DNA of 64,000 nucleotides from Lenzites betulinus (Eukaryota; Basidiomycota; Agaricomycetes; Polyporales; Polyporaceae), in assembly GCA_022264855.1 (NCBI GenBank), contig JABYQU010000007.1, positions 926,618-990,617 on the forward strand, in the 5' to 3' direction. Below the pieces are notes generated by a model that searched no databases, was not told where the DNA came from, and worked only from the letters and a program-made list of their open reading frames with translations. The translations under genes were made by a program, and so were the position numbers. Numbering within the stretch: the stretch's first letter is position 1; the number at the start of each line of letters is the position of its first letter. Of the stretch, positions 11,098 through 22,691 are shown in pieces.

Positions 11098-14000
11098 ATG
11101 CCGATTCCTAGTTTACCGACCATTGAGGAGGACCTTCCCCCGCCGAGCCTTCCTAGCGCCTTACAAGGAGCCCAACATGCTTTAAGAACCGCCGCACGGC
11201 CCCGCGACCGGACTCGCGCAGGTAAGTATCATAGCGCGCGGCCCTCATTGTGCTGTCATATGTATTTAACACTATGCCCCCCCACAGGGCAGGCTGAAGA
11301 GGCCATAGTGCGCTCCATTAACGATGCAGGCCAAAACGATAGCTTAAGCACACTCTTGGACGGTGTAGACACCCTCATCCACAGCCTCCCGCCACTCCTA
11401 CAAGCGCTCGATGCTGTCGCCCAGATCCATCCCTTTCTCTCCAGTACGTACCGCCTCTGAACACATTGTGGGCCTGATTACTGAGCCGCTGCGCAGTCGC
11501 CGTGGGCGCATTCAGAGTTGTGGTCGAGCTGGAGGTAAAACGAAGGGACAATGACAAGAAGATTATTCTGCTCTTCCTTGAGATGCGGAATATGATGTCC
11601 TCGCTTCTTCAGTACCGCCATTCTGTTCTTCTATACAGTTGCAATCGCTCATCCTTTTTGCCAGGCTACAGGGCGTTCGCAAGGACCACGTTGCACGCGA
11701 CGGCCTCACCATTACCGCGCGCCTCCGAGAAGTGTCCGAGAAGACAGCCGTTGACATAAAGGAGTGCGCAAACGCATGCGACACATACTCCCGCAAGCGG
11801 CTGCTCGTAAAGGTGTTGAAGGCATCAGGCTGGGACGAGACGCTGCAAGAATACATCAAGCGCTTCAGCGACCGCAAGGGCGAATTCACCTTCGCCATTT
11901 CTATCCACACAGGCCTCGGCATCGATCGAGTGAACGACACACTCGATGTACTGCTAACGAAGTCATTCTTTTCGCATCATTCGTTCGGCATCTAATTCAT
12001 TAACATGGTGTCGGTGCAGGATGGACCTCGTTCTAGACTTCTTTCAGAAGACCATGCCGCGCGAACAGCAAACGCTCGCTGAGGCTATTCGCCAAGGCGG
12101 TGGGAATCAAGTCGTTCTCGCTAATCCCGGCGTGCTCAGGCGTCTCCTGGAACAAGAGCAAGAGCTGGAAGCTGCCGCGCTTCCTCCCAACGAGATTACC
12201 GGCACGTGGACAGCGCCTGTCATACCAAACAATGTACCACAGACCTACCAAGGGACCAGCAACCGTCCCAGCGGCTACCAATACTACCCCCGCGCGGCGG
12301 AGCGTCAACGAAGGCGATTGCGGACATCAAATCAAGCGCAGGAAGGTTACTATCAATCTCAGCCCGCACAGAACTATCAGGTTCCCGCACAGAACTACCA
12401 GATACCTCCACCGTACTACCAGGCACCTACACAGAACTACCAGGCACCTACACAAACCTACCAGGCCGCACAAAACTACGGCACTCAGGCTGGCCCCATT
12501 CCCGTTCCCGTTCCCGTTCCTATCGGTTCCAATGTGCAGAGACCGGGTGTACGTCCCACATACGGCGCGGATAACTACGACGTGAACAATAGTACGGGGG
12601 CTGCCAGCGTCGGGGATGAGTACGCGAATCCCACTAGCACAGCCGAGCTGGCCCAACTAATGGTCGACTTGGCGGATGAGCCTGCGGTTGCTGTGCGGAA
12701 GAATCTGGAATCGTTTGAGCGCAAATTCCAGATTCAGCATCAAGAGACTGTGGCCAAACTCACCGAGGTTATCGTGCACGAGGGCGATCGGGTGATTGGA
12801 GCAGTACTCGATGGTCCGCACGAGAAGATCATAGACCCGGTATGTGGTCGTGGCTCTTCACAATCAATCTACGTACTGGGACTGACATAGGCCACAGGTT
12901 CTGTATGAGATATGGAAAGACATGGTAAGCCATTGCCCTCCATGTTACGTTCGAAGATCTCCCAGTACTGATTTTCATTGGGACCTACTAGCGATGGCGT
13001 GGCATCGTCAAAGCGCGCCATCTCGTTCTGGCTATACAGGACTACTACACACAGCGGCTCGATGACCATCAACGCGCTGCGGTTGTCCGCGGAGCTCCCC
13101 CGCAACACGTCATTAATGAGAGCGATATGTGGGCGTTCGAATACATCGACCTCATGCGGCTTCAACAGATCGGCCAAGCTCTTGATAGCGACGTGTCGGG
13201 GTTCGTCACCATCCAGGAGGTCAATAGCTTCACGACCGCACGCCCCAGAGGATGGAGGTCAGTCTCACCAAACGTCACAGGATGCTGCGATGATAACTGT
13301 ATGGTACCTGCAGCTTACTCCGGTGGCTAGCCTACTGGGCATGCGGATGGCAAATTTCGATGACAGAGTATAGACGCAAAATCTACGCGCTTCTCGGCGA
13401 TATGGAACGACTCTCTACCTCTTTGCGCGCCCGCGGTGACGCTGCGGCCATCTATATGTCTGAAGTGAAATATCTTGTGCTGAACATGACGGCCTACTTC
13501 AGTGAAGACACGCAGCCTCCCCTTCTCCTCCGCCACTTCCATACATACATTGACCAGGAGGAGGAGCGCATACGCTACGGCCTGGAAACCGTCAAGTACG
13601 ATCTGGCGGACCTTGATACACTCGCAATAATCAGCGGATCTCGACAAGGAATCGAAAGGGTCAGTCCTGTGCACCCATTTACTGCCGCTCGGGACGAATA
13701 TAGGAACTAACAGTGTTTCGTAGAACCTGTTCGTGATGTTATACCTGCTGCTGCGCCGACATCGCGATATCATGCGCCTCGGGAGTTCTGTCATTCTACA
13801 TCCTTCAGAAATCTCCGACGCTGCGTCGGCGATCAAGCTCGTCAAAGATGCATACGACTTTAGAGCAGGAGAAATCAGAGGTATTTTACGACAACGATAA
13901 AGACCGCCCTTCTGCTGAGACGTTTGACCGAACAGGATTGTTCGCACAACGTCGTTTGGATGTTAGGCTGGAGGTTGGCGACTTTGCACGCGGTATTGTA

Positions 14001-15190
14001 TGTTTACCATCCTTCGTGCGCTTTCATTCAATCTCATCGCCTCTCTTCATCCAGTTCAATGACGCGTTTGACCACTATAACCAATATACCGCTGCCGATC
14101 GTATTGTGACAGCTGCCACCACAGGCTATTCAGAGTTTGAAGCAGCAGCTGAAGCCCTGCCCACCGAGCGTGTGTTGAGGTATCCTCCTCATTATGAAGA
14201 CTTCTACCCTGAGAACGACGACGGCGTCGAAGGAGAGGGTGCCGATATTGCCGAAGACCTGAAGCCACTGTGAGTCTCGCTGTCTGTTTGGAGTTTATAT
14301 GCTCACTGTACTGTCTCAGGCTCGGTCCCTGGGTGGTACTATGGACACAGGAGCCGCCAGAGAGAGAGTGGACTCCTGAGGGACGGTCCAATGTCGTCGA
14401 GACTCGCAGCATCCTCGCTTTGACCTTTCACATCTCTCCCACAGATTCCACCAAAGTCATCGCAGTTCCCCGGCTCTGTCTGCCTTGGCTATCGACCCGT
14501 GTCACATTTACGGGAGCCTTCACAGGCATGAATGACGTCGGCCAGCACACATACCTCATTACCACAGTTTCCAACTCGTCTTCTCCGTGGAAAGTCGAGA
14601 TCAAAGTCGCACTGCACGCGGACGGGATCACTCTCACAGGCGAACAGCAATCATCCTCAGTTCTTCTGCCGTTCGTCACGAACCTGTACTCGGCAATCCC
14701 GTACACGTATCACTGCACATTCAAGAAAGGCATCACCCCGGAGGTCATGATCTTTTATCCTTCCTCCGACTCTCTGCTAGCCAACAGGCCCGCGGCACTG
14801 TGGCGTTACGCAATCTCCGCGGTTCTATTCGACGTGCGCCGCCGCCTCTTCTCATGGAGTTTTATCAAAGAGCGCCGAGACAGGAAGCGACTGCTGGCTT
14901 CCCTCATGCATGCGCAGTCGCGGAGAGGGGGGAACCCGGACGACCTTCCCGATTACGTGCGACTCTTTGGCTCCTGCACGCCCGCAGACCTCCACTTCAT
15001 CGCGGCAAATGCGACCTTCGAGCCGGACAGGTTCCCCTGGCTGCTGCCGTACTGCGCTGACTGCGGGAGAGTACTGAGGTCAGGCTACGATTGCCCGGAC
15101 TGTTCGCGGGACAGCTGGTACCGGCCGCCAAAGTCTGTTCGTTTCAAGTCGTGGTTATGTCTCAAGCCTGGTCAGTGTATCGTATCCTAG
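11098..15190 (+). CDS. Goodbye / EF-hand / zinc-ribbon protein, copy lacking ZZ finger
   Basis: About 1151 residues from 12 exons: 11098-11221, 11288-11443, 11497-11611, 11665-11961, 12020-12839, 12898-12924, 12992-13257, 13314-13659, 13724-13880, 13936-13997, 14055-14269 and 14320-15190. Residues about 55-230 match the fungal STAND N-terminal Goodbye domain (ALDAVAQIHPFLS, VVVELEVKRRDNDKK, LLFLEMRNMM, FTFAISIHTGLG). A Gln/Tyr/Asn-rich repeat (QNYQAPT type, about 343-384) is unique to this copy. One canonical EF-hand loop, DSDVSGFVTIQE, lies at about 578-589. A hydrophobic stretch (LAYWACGW) and a helical region follow. A beta-rich section ends in a Cys pair motif (YCADCGRV...CPDC). No NACHT or other nucleotide-binding module is present. 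The protein stops where its paralogue continues for about 230 more residues to a ZZ finger. The donor after 11961 (GTCATT) is weak. Confidence 0.85.
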
Positions 15191-15319
15191 ACGCATAGCT
15201 ATAGCCCCATCATTGTACATCACGAAGTCCCATAAAAACGTATACCCCGCACGCCCTTGTACAAGATACAGTAATATCAATACAGATCGTGTTCCCTCTG
15301 TCATCTCATATGTGACGCA

Positions 15320-16411
15320 TTACGTCCTGCTCGCTGCCGCGAGGGCCTTCGCGCCCGCCACCGCCGCATCGTCGATGAATGTCACCCGCTTCATGACATG
15401 CCCTCTGCGCTTGAGTTCGTCCAGCAAGAGCTTCCTGTACGCCTCGACGCCCACCAGACTCCCTCCAAAGCACAGGATCGTTTCGCTCGCCTTGATGGTC
15501 CGCGGTGGGTGCGCAGCGCCAGATTCGTCCACCTCCGGGCGCAGGAGCACGCAGATCTGGTCGACGAGCTCGCCCGTCGTCAGCCCGAGCACACGCAGCG
15601 CCAGCGCATCCCCATCCTCGAACGCGGCTTCAAACACGAGCGGTGCGAGAGACGACAACCGCTTCTCGCGCACGACCTGCGTGTACGCTGGCGCGGTGGG
15701 GTCCAGCTCGACGCCCGGCAGCGGATCCGGCCAGTGCACGACGGTGAGGAGCTCGAAAGGGTCGCCAACGCCGAAGTGCGCGAGCACGCGCGTCTTGAGC
15801 GTGCTCGCGGTGTTGCGCTCCGCGGGTGGGAAAACGGACGCGCGGTCGGCGTCCCAGAGGATCTGGCGAACGGCCTCGCGCCCGACGTGGAATCCGCCGC
15901 CCTCGTCGCCGAGGATCCAGCCCCATCCGCCGACGCGGCCGAGCTCCTCGAGGTGTGCGCCGCTGCCCTGGCCCTGTTTGAAGCTGACGACGATGCCGCC
16001 AGTGCCGGAGACGCAGCCGATCGCGGCGGTCACGTCGTCGTGCATGCGCAGAGGCGCGGCGAGGAGGTGGGTGTCGTTAGCCACGACGGGCTCGACGCCG
16101 AGGAGGGCGGTGAGCGGGGGTATGAGGCGTGCGATCGCGGCGTCGCTGTCCACGCCGGATACTCCGAACCAGGCTGCGGCGAAGAGGGGTGCGGCGGGAG
16201 GCAGAAGAGGATCCTTGGCCTCCGCCTGGGGTATGAATGATCTGAGCGTCGCATTGACGGTGTCTGTGACGGCCTGGATGAAGTTGGGAAGGCCGAGGTA
16301 GGCGAAGTTGGAGGGGCCGCCTTGGCCACGACCGAGGATGTTCCCCGCAGAATCTGCGATGGCCGCTGCAGTCTTAGATCCACCACAGTCGACGCAAAGG
16401 TAGTACGACAT
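15320..16411 (-). CDS. N-acetylglucosamine kinase (BadF/BadG/BcrA/BcrD ATPase family)
   Basis: Intronless frame of 363 residues that phosphorylates N-acetylglucosamine released from chitin or glycoproteins; cytosolic. The ASKHA phosphate-1 loop is at the start (CVDCGGSKTAAAIAD). GPSNFAYLG, WFGVSGVDSDAA, the second-domain signature ANDTHLLAAP, the glycine-rich GCVSGTGGIVVSF and the kinase signature GWGWILGDEGGGFHVGREAV follow in family order, with the adenosine motif CFGGSLVG near the C-terminus. Length is normal. The ATG at 16411 is chosen because the sugar-kinase fold starts at once. An upstream in-frame exon (about 16553-16645, joined over a GT-AG intron) could add an N-terminal extension. 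The gene sits between two convergent Goodbye paralogues and appears unrelated to them. Confidence 0.93.
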   Translation of the reverse strand: MSYYLCVDCGGSKTAAAIADSAGNILGRGQGGPSNFAYLGLPNFIQAVTDTVNATLRSFIPQAEAKDPLLPPAAPLFAAAWFGVSGVDSDAAIARLIPPLTALLGVEPVVANDTHLLAAPLRMHDDVTAAIGCVSGTGGIVVSFKQGQGSGAHLEELGRVGGWGWILGDEGGGFHVGREAVRQILWDADRASVFPPAERNTASTLKTRVLAHFGVGDPFELLTVVHWPDPLPGVELDPTAPAYTQVVREKRLSSLAPLVFEAAFEDGDALALRVLGLTTGELVDQICVLLRPEVDESGAAHPPRTIKASETILCFGGSLVGVEAYRKLLLDELKRRGHVMKRVTFIDDAAVAGAKALAAASRT

Positions 16412-16785
16412 CGTCGCCGTCCGTAGAGATGATGGAGGCACGGAGACAAGCTACGATGTGTACGCAGTCGCGCGGGACAAGCGGTTTATCTTGGGCATTA
16501 ATGATCCGGAGATAAGTCCACACGATACGCATGTAGCAGTGGAATCACTCACATGAGCAATCTGGTCTACGTCCAGAAGGTACGGGGTCAACAAGTTGTC
16601 AGTTATCCTCTGCAACTTGCCTTCCAGCTCTCGGCTTGGCACCATCGGTCCGGATCAAGCGTGTTAATCACTGCCACCGCCGGCGACTAGTAGTAGCGCA
16701 CAAAGTGTTTCGAGTTTGAAGTATGCATATACAGTACTGTACTCCTTGTGATGCCAGAGACATATGGTACACGTATCGCTCAATG
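16412..16785. other. Short intergenic with a possible upstream kinase exon
   Basis: Minus-strand frame 16645-16553 (MVPSRELEGKLQRITDN...) ends at a good donor (CAT|GTGAGT). Joined to the acceptor ending at 16450 it continues in frame into the kinase gene. It could be a true 5' exon or an untranslated exon. No other feature is seen. Confidence 0.35.
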
Positions 16786-19700
16786 CTAAGGCTTGTGCCC
16801 CTGTAATAGCCCCATCATCGCAGTCAACATACCGTCAATCCGTGTGAGCCGGCTCTCCACGCCCTCCATACGACTCTCGAAGCCATCCATCCGTTCCTCC
16901 ACCCTTCCCAACCTGCCCTCGGAAACTGTGCCTTGAGAATCCTCTGATTCTTCTCGGACCATTCGTCCTAGAGGTTGGGGCCAATCGTTGAAACCAGCGG
17001 GAGGCGGGCCTGCTAGTACAGCGACGGGAGGTGCTGGGAGACGCAATGACCGCGGGGCACGCAATGGTGGGGACCGGCTTCGTAGGCGACGTATACGCGA
17101 AGTCGATGGCGGCCCGGACACGTCAGGAGCCCTGAGCATAAGCAGTACATGCTCTGGGATGTGTGCTCCGTAACAGCTAGCGCCTTTGTCGCGCCCATCG
17201 CACTTGTAGCAGATGTATGTAGGCTCTGCGTGTACAGAATCAGCGTTTGGTATTCTCTATGACACACGATGTTTGATGTTTGTAGACTCACCGCTACATT
17301 CTATACACAGCCAACACGGGAATTTCACTTCTTCGCTGCAGCCGGTGCACTTCGGCTGTGGAGGGAGCGTAGAGTCAGGGTCATCCCCGACACCCGGGAT
17401 GCCAATTGGTAGGGAAAGGGGGACCGCAGCGCCCTCATCAGGCAAACTTTGCTTTGACGAACGAGCTCGCGCCCATTCGTCGTCAGAACCCGCAGAATTG
17501 TCCGACGAGAGACCATCGCGTTCGGGACCTCGTGAGCGCGCGTCCTCGTCCTCACTGGTCTCTGATGACATATAGAGGGAGTGTAGCGCGCTCCCAAACG
17601 ACGCGGAGGACCTCCGGCTCCTCCTCACATTCTTCCTTGACGCCGGCTCAGCGGTGACCGCGCGAACCGCGCGACGGCCGGTCCTCGCCAGCTTCTCCGG
17701 GTCGAGGCCCCTCTCCTTGAAGAACGCGTCCAGCTTCCATCCCTCCGTCCTTGTCTTAATCACCGAGTGGTCTCCGTACTCGACGTGGCGCTTGAGACAC
17801 TTGGCACGGTTGCATAGCGCCACACCCGGACTCTGCGCACCCACGCGACCCGGCCTCCGAATCCAAAGTTCCGTGCACGAGCAGCGCAGACACGGCCGCA
17901 CGGTTTTCAACACCCGCCTGCACTCTGCGCACCATGGCAACACCCACGTGAACCTGCTCGGTTCGACGCTCGCCCAAGCGAAGAAGTGCCAGTCTGCTGG
18001 GGTCGTCTTGTTTGCCAGCCGCACGAGCTCGGCGCGGTCGTTTGAGTGCAGCCCGTCGCCGTCTGATTCCGCTATAAAGTGGGCATCGGCGCGGAGGAGC
18101 GAGGCAAGACGCCGTTTCCGGTCCCTGCGTTCCTCCAGGAAGCTCCACGAGAAACGGCGGCGGCGGACGTCATGCAGCGTCGCGGCGATGGCGAAGCGCC
18201 AGAGTGCTGCTGGTTTGTTGGCGTGTAGCTCAGGGAGCTGGGGATAGAAATGCATGATATCCGGAGGGACCCCTTTCTTCATGACGACTTGAGGGCGGAC
18301 ATTGCTTAGGGTATCGAGACCGACGTGGAAGTTGTCCCGTTCTCCTCTCAGTGTCCCGTCCACGCCCAACGTCATCTTTGTGTGCCCACCCGGAAGCGCG
18401 CTCGTGTTGAATGTTTCGACGAGGGCATACGTTGAACGGCCCTCCTCGTCGACTCCCGTGAATGTCCCCGTGACCGTCGCACGGGTGCATACCCACGGCG
18501 CGCTCAGCAGCGGTACGGCGATAACTTTCTTGGGGTCGCCAGGGGCGGGATGGAAGTCAAACGAAAACGTTTTGCGGTGAAGAGTGCGGTCGGATTCCTC
18601 GGTGATCTGTACTCCAGCCCAATGACCAACACTAGAGGGACGCCAACAAACGACATCAGAGGGCGCATTTTCGTATGATAATCGCAGCAGTTCAAACACT
18701 CACAGTGTCTGTAGATCCTCAACAACCTCAGCGCCTTTGCTCTCGACGCCGTCTTCGTTCTCCGGGTAAAACTCTTCGAAGTGCGGCGGGTACTTCAGAA
18801 CGGTCTCTGAGCAGTCATCCTCCGGATCACCAGTCCGGCCTGATTGAATGTTGTCCATGGCTACGCCGACGAGGTCGTCCTCGTCAGCACCGTAGTTTAT
18901 GTTGATACCACCATATGGTTGTGCCATCTACGCAGCGCGATAAGCGAATACTTCAAACCCGAGAGTCACACTCACCATGCCAGATGCGTAGTCGCTCAGT
19001 TCGAGAGACACCATCAGTCGCCGCTGTGTAAACAGCCCTATTGCGCTATAGCATTAGGCATGCCAAACGGGTGTTGCGCGTAGCAAGTGACGCACCGGCC
19101 AAGTCTGCTACTCGATAGTCGAACGCGTCCTTCACCAGTCGCACCACTCCCGCGGCGTCCGCAAGCTCATCAGGGTGTAGGATGACCCGCCTCCCTACTT
19201 TCATGATATCGCAGTGCCTGCGCAAGACGAGATACAAGATCACGAACAGATTCTAACGCACACGCGTCAATGTCAGCTACCAAAAACAAACGAGAAAAAA
19301 TATGAAGGACGTACCCTCTCGAGCCTCATCGGCCCATTGACCAGCGCCAGCGTATCCAGCGCGTCCAACTCATAGCGTGCCGTCTCCAGCCCCTCTCTCA
19401 GCCTGACCTCCTCCCGCGCGATGTACCCCTCGAATCGCGCCGCTAGGAATAGTCGCTCTGTGTCCTCGCGGAACGGCTGTGTCATGCTGTCGACGAGCGG
19501 GACGACCTCGTCGAGGTACTGTTGCACCGCGTGGTCGCGTCCGCGTATGGCGGCACGGAACGCGGTGGCGCGCATGCGCGCGAGGAGGGCGCGGATCTTG
19601 CGCCGGTATGTGGTCATCGCGACTTGCCACCCGACGGCCCAATAGGCAAGCCAGTGCAGCAAACTGCCATGCGCAAATGAGTATACATGGAGTGTGCCAT

Positions 19701-21666
19701 GACAGAGTCGCTCACCTCCACCCTTTTGGTCGGGAGGTGGTGAAGGTGTTGACCTCCTGGACGGTCACGAACCCGGAAGCGTCGCTATCGAACGCCTCGG
19801 TGATCTGCTGCAGGCGCATGAGATCTAGGCATTCGAGCGCCCAGAGGTCGTCGTGGTCGATCGCGCGCTGCGGGGCGGGTGTCTTCTGCGCCTCCGCGCG
19901 CTTTTGGTCGTCGAGCTTCTGCGAGTAGTAGTCGTGTATCGCGAGCGCGAGGTGCCGTGCCTTGACGATTCCGCGCCATCGCTGTTGACGTCGTTAGTAC
20001 GCAGCTGGAATTCGGCGCCGTTGTGCTAGCATACCATATCCTTCCATATCTCGTATATATCCTGCCCGCGTAATCTCGTGAGCCGCATGTATGGCCAAGG
20101 AGGGATTTCACTTACCGGGTCAATGATCCTCTCGTGTGGCCCCGCCAACACCGAGCTGATCACCCTGTCGCCCTCATGCACGACCACCCGCGTCATCTCG
20201 TGCACGAGCTCCCTCTGCTGGATCCGGAACTTCCTCTCGAACGACACGAAGTTCCGGCGGATGGCCACTGCCGGCTCGTCCGCCAAGTCGCGCATCAGAC
20301 TCTTCAGGTCACAGTCCGCCTCCTCCGCGCCACCTTCGACTTCACTCTCCTCGCGCGTTCCAGGAAAGCCGTCGACGTAGACGGACCCCCGGCGGGGCAC
20401 GTACCGCTCCCGCCGCGTCCCCGCGCGTCGACGCGTCCGCTGGTTCTCCGCTGCGCGCGTGAAGTAGAGCCCGCCCTTCGCTGGCCGTGTCCATGCCGCG
20501 CCCATGCCCACGCCCGCGGCAGCGGTATAGGGCGCAGCGGGGCGGCCTGTGCCGTACTCGGCTGGCGCGGGTATGCCCGGGCACTCGAGCTGCTGCTCCT
20601 TGGCAAGCAACGCGCGCATCACGTCTGTGTTCGAGAGGACGGCGTGCGCGCCGCCTGCTTGGCGGACGACCTCTGCGAGCGCGCGTTGCTCGTCCGGCAC
20701 GGTCTTTTCGAAGAACTCGAGGATCAAATCCATCCTGTGTATCGTCGACTTTGATCAGCGATGACCACACTAGACATTGACACGATGCAGGAAGTAAGCA
20801 TTCGGACGCACTTAGTGACGAGTGTATCGAGTGTAGTGTTCGCGCGGTCGAGGCCGAGGCCGGTGTGCACGGCGATCGCGAAGCTGAACTCGCCCTTGCG
20901 GTCGCCGAAGAGCTGGATGTACTCCTTGAGTGTGCCGTCCCAGCTTGGCGCCTTGAAGACCTTGACGAGCAGCCGCTTGCGCGCGTACGCGTCGCACGCG
21001 TTCGCGCACGCCTTGATGTCTTCTGCGGTCTTCTTGATGAGCGCATCTAGACGGCTGCCGATAGACAGGCCGTCGCGCGCGACGTGCTCCGTGCGCACAT
21101 CTTGCAGTCTGTGCGGACAGTGTCAGGCCCCCATTGTGTTTGGTGAGGAGTGAGGTGGGGCGTACTGTAGGAGCGTGGCCATCATGTTGCGCATCTCGAG
21201 GAAGAGCAGGTTCACTTTCTTGTCGTTGTCGCGGCGCTTTGCCTCGAGTTCGACCACGACTTTGAACGCGCCCACAGCGACTGCGGATAAGTGGACGTCA
21301 GTGCGATTGGAGTGGCACGCGGGGGAGGGGGGCGTCACATACTCGCGAGAAACGGGTGGATTTGCGCGACGGCGTCGAGTGCGCGCACGAGCGGAGGGAG
21401 GCTCTCCACTAGCGTGTTCACGCCGTCCATGAGCATGGTAAGGCCATCGCTGCTGTCTTTTACTTTGGTTGACGCGTTCACTGCATCTACGAACTCGCTT
21501 TCCAATTTGCCTAGAATAAGGGTGTCAGTTCAGATATCGCACAATTTTGATTGGAGTAAAGTGACATACCTGCGCGACTCATTTCGCGCAGCCGGGTTGC
21601 TTGATCGATAGCATTCTGGGCATCTTCAAGGCTACCCACGTGTTTATCGTCCGGTTTATTGGACAT
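16786..21666 (-). CDS. Goodbye / EF-hand / ZZ-finger protein, full-length copy
   Basis: About 1386 residues from 13 exons (21666-21570, 21510-21343, 21280-21166, 21108-20812, 20734-20116, 20061-20035, 19981-19716, 19663-19315, 19252-19096, 19037-18976, 18927-18704, 18631-17292, 17225-16786). Order: Goodbye domain at about 50-225 (ALDAVAQIHPFLA, VVVELEAKRRDNDKK, FSFAIAVHTGLG); EF-hand loop DSDASGFVTVQE at about 506-517; LAYWAVGW; a beta-rich section; Cys motif WCAECRR...CLRCSC; an acidic Ser-rich region; a ZZ-type finger (CTGC, CWLCIEC, CYKC, then H-x3-H); and a C-terminal heptad segment (RVEERMDGFESRMEGVESR). Internal exon lengths and phases match the plus-strand copy almost exactly, including a 27-base micro-exon. 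The family joins a receptor-type N-terminal domain to calcium-binding and zinc modules, and its role in incompatibility is inferred, not shown. Confidence 0.87.
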
Positions 21667-21745
21667 TTGGTGGACTGGCGTGCGCCGAGCAGGCGATCCG
21701 GATGCACATGCAAGTGCGGTGCTAGAGAGGGGCAAAATGGGGAGA

Positions 21746-21753
21746 CTATATAG
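21746..21753 (-). promoter_or_regulatory. TATA-like box of full-length Goodbye copy
   Basis: CTATATAG (self-complementary) lies 80 bases upstream of the ATG at 21666. The same octamer precedes the truncated copy at 5502. Confidence 0.45.
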
Positions 21754-22691
21754 GCCCCCATGGGGCTTGCGTTTGGGATCGGAGTCATCGATGAATTAGC
21801 TGGGCGGGGAGAGTTGGACGGGATGTGGTCATGAATCAGATTCGCGCAGCATGTACTGGGCGCCTGCAAGATAAAGTGCCGCAGCTTGGATCCGGGGCTA
21901 TCGGAAACGCACAGAGCATAGATGGCATGGTACATACGTGTACGACCAGCACTGGATGCACTTGCAAGCAAGCATGAGGCGGGGCGTACGGATGTCGTGT
22001 AGCACTCGTCGAATCTCTCCGATATCTCTGGCGAGTAGTAGCGATGGGTGCACACACAAGTCGCCTTAGAGGTACTTAGACAGCAACGAGAAGTCAAAAC
22101 AATAAGTGGTGCAGCAGAAGGCGACCACCAATGTGTCTCTCGTACTGCAACTCCGTCTTGGTTAGACTCCGCGTACAGGATGATTACCGCGGACACATTT
22201 CTACGCACGTCTAGTTAGTAACTTCTTACCTATGGGGTACTGACATTCAAGGCAGGACTTGTATATATCACTATTCAGTTGGTTTGTGCCAAACTTCCTG
22301 TGTGTAGAACAGACGGGGCAGGCTAACTGCAACCTAGTGGACCTATGGTATGTGCATACATTAGAGAACATAGAGGCCAGTTGATTAGAGTCAAAGTAGA
22401 CGTACTATCCATTGGTCGTGATTGACACGAGCACTTTCAGGGTCAAAGCTGAGACGTAACTGACGTAGACGCGCTGTCGGCGTACAGTAGACTGTGACCG
22501 TGACATCACGCGAATTGCGCTGTGACGGGGACGCGCGTGGAGGGGAGGCGTGACGACGGCGGCTGCCGTGGTGTTGGCAGTCGCCCTTGCCTCTCCTCCT
22601 CATCCTCCTCCACCTTGTTCCCCTTACGCTGCGACGCACACAGGCTGCTCCGAGAACTTAGTTTGTTGTAGAAATACGTGCGATATAGTCC
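21754..22691. other. Intergenic, divergent promoter region
   Basis: About 940 bases lie between the minus-strand Goodbye gene and the plus-strand Erv14 gene. Frames here are short and without recognisable motifs. Nothing else is seen. Confidence 0.45.

Noticed and set aside
15398..16301. Long plus-strand frames opposite the N-acetylglucosamine kinase
   Set aside because: Antisense shadows; the minus-strand frame holds all kinase motifs.
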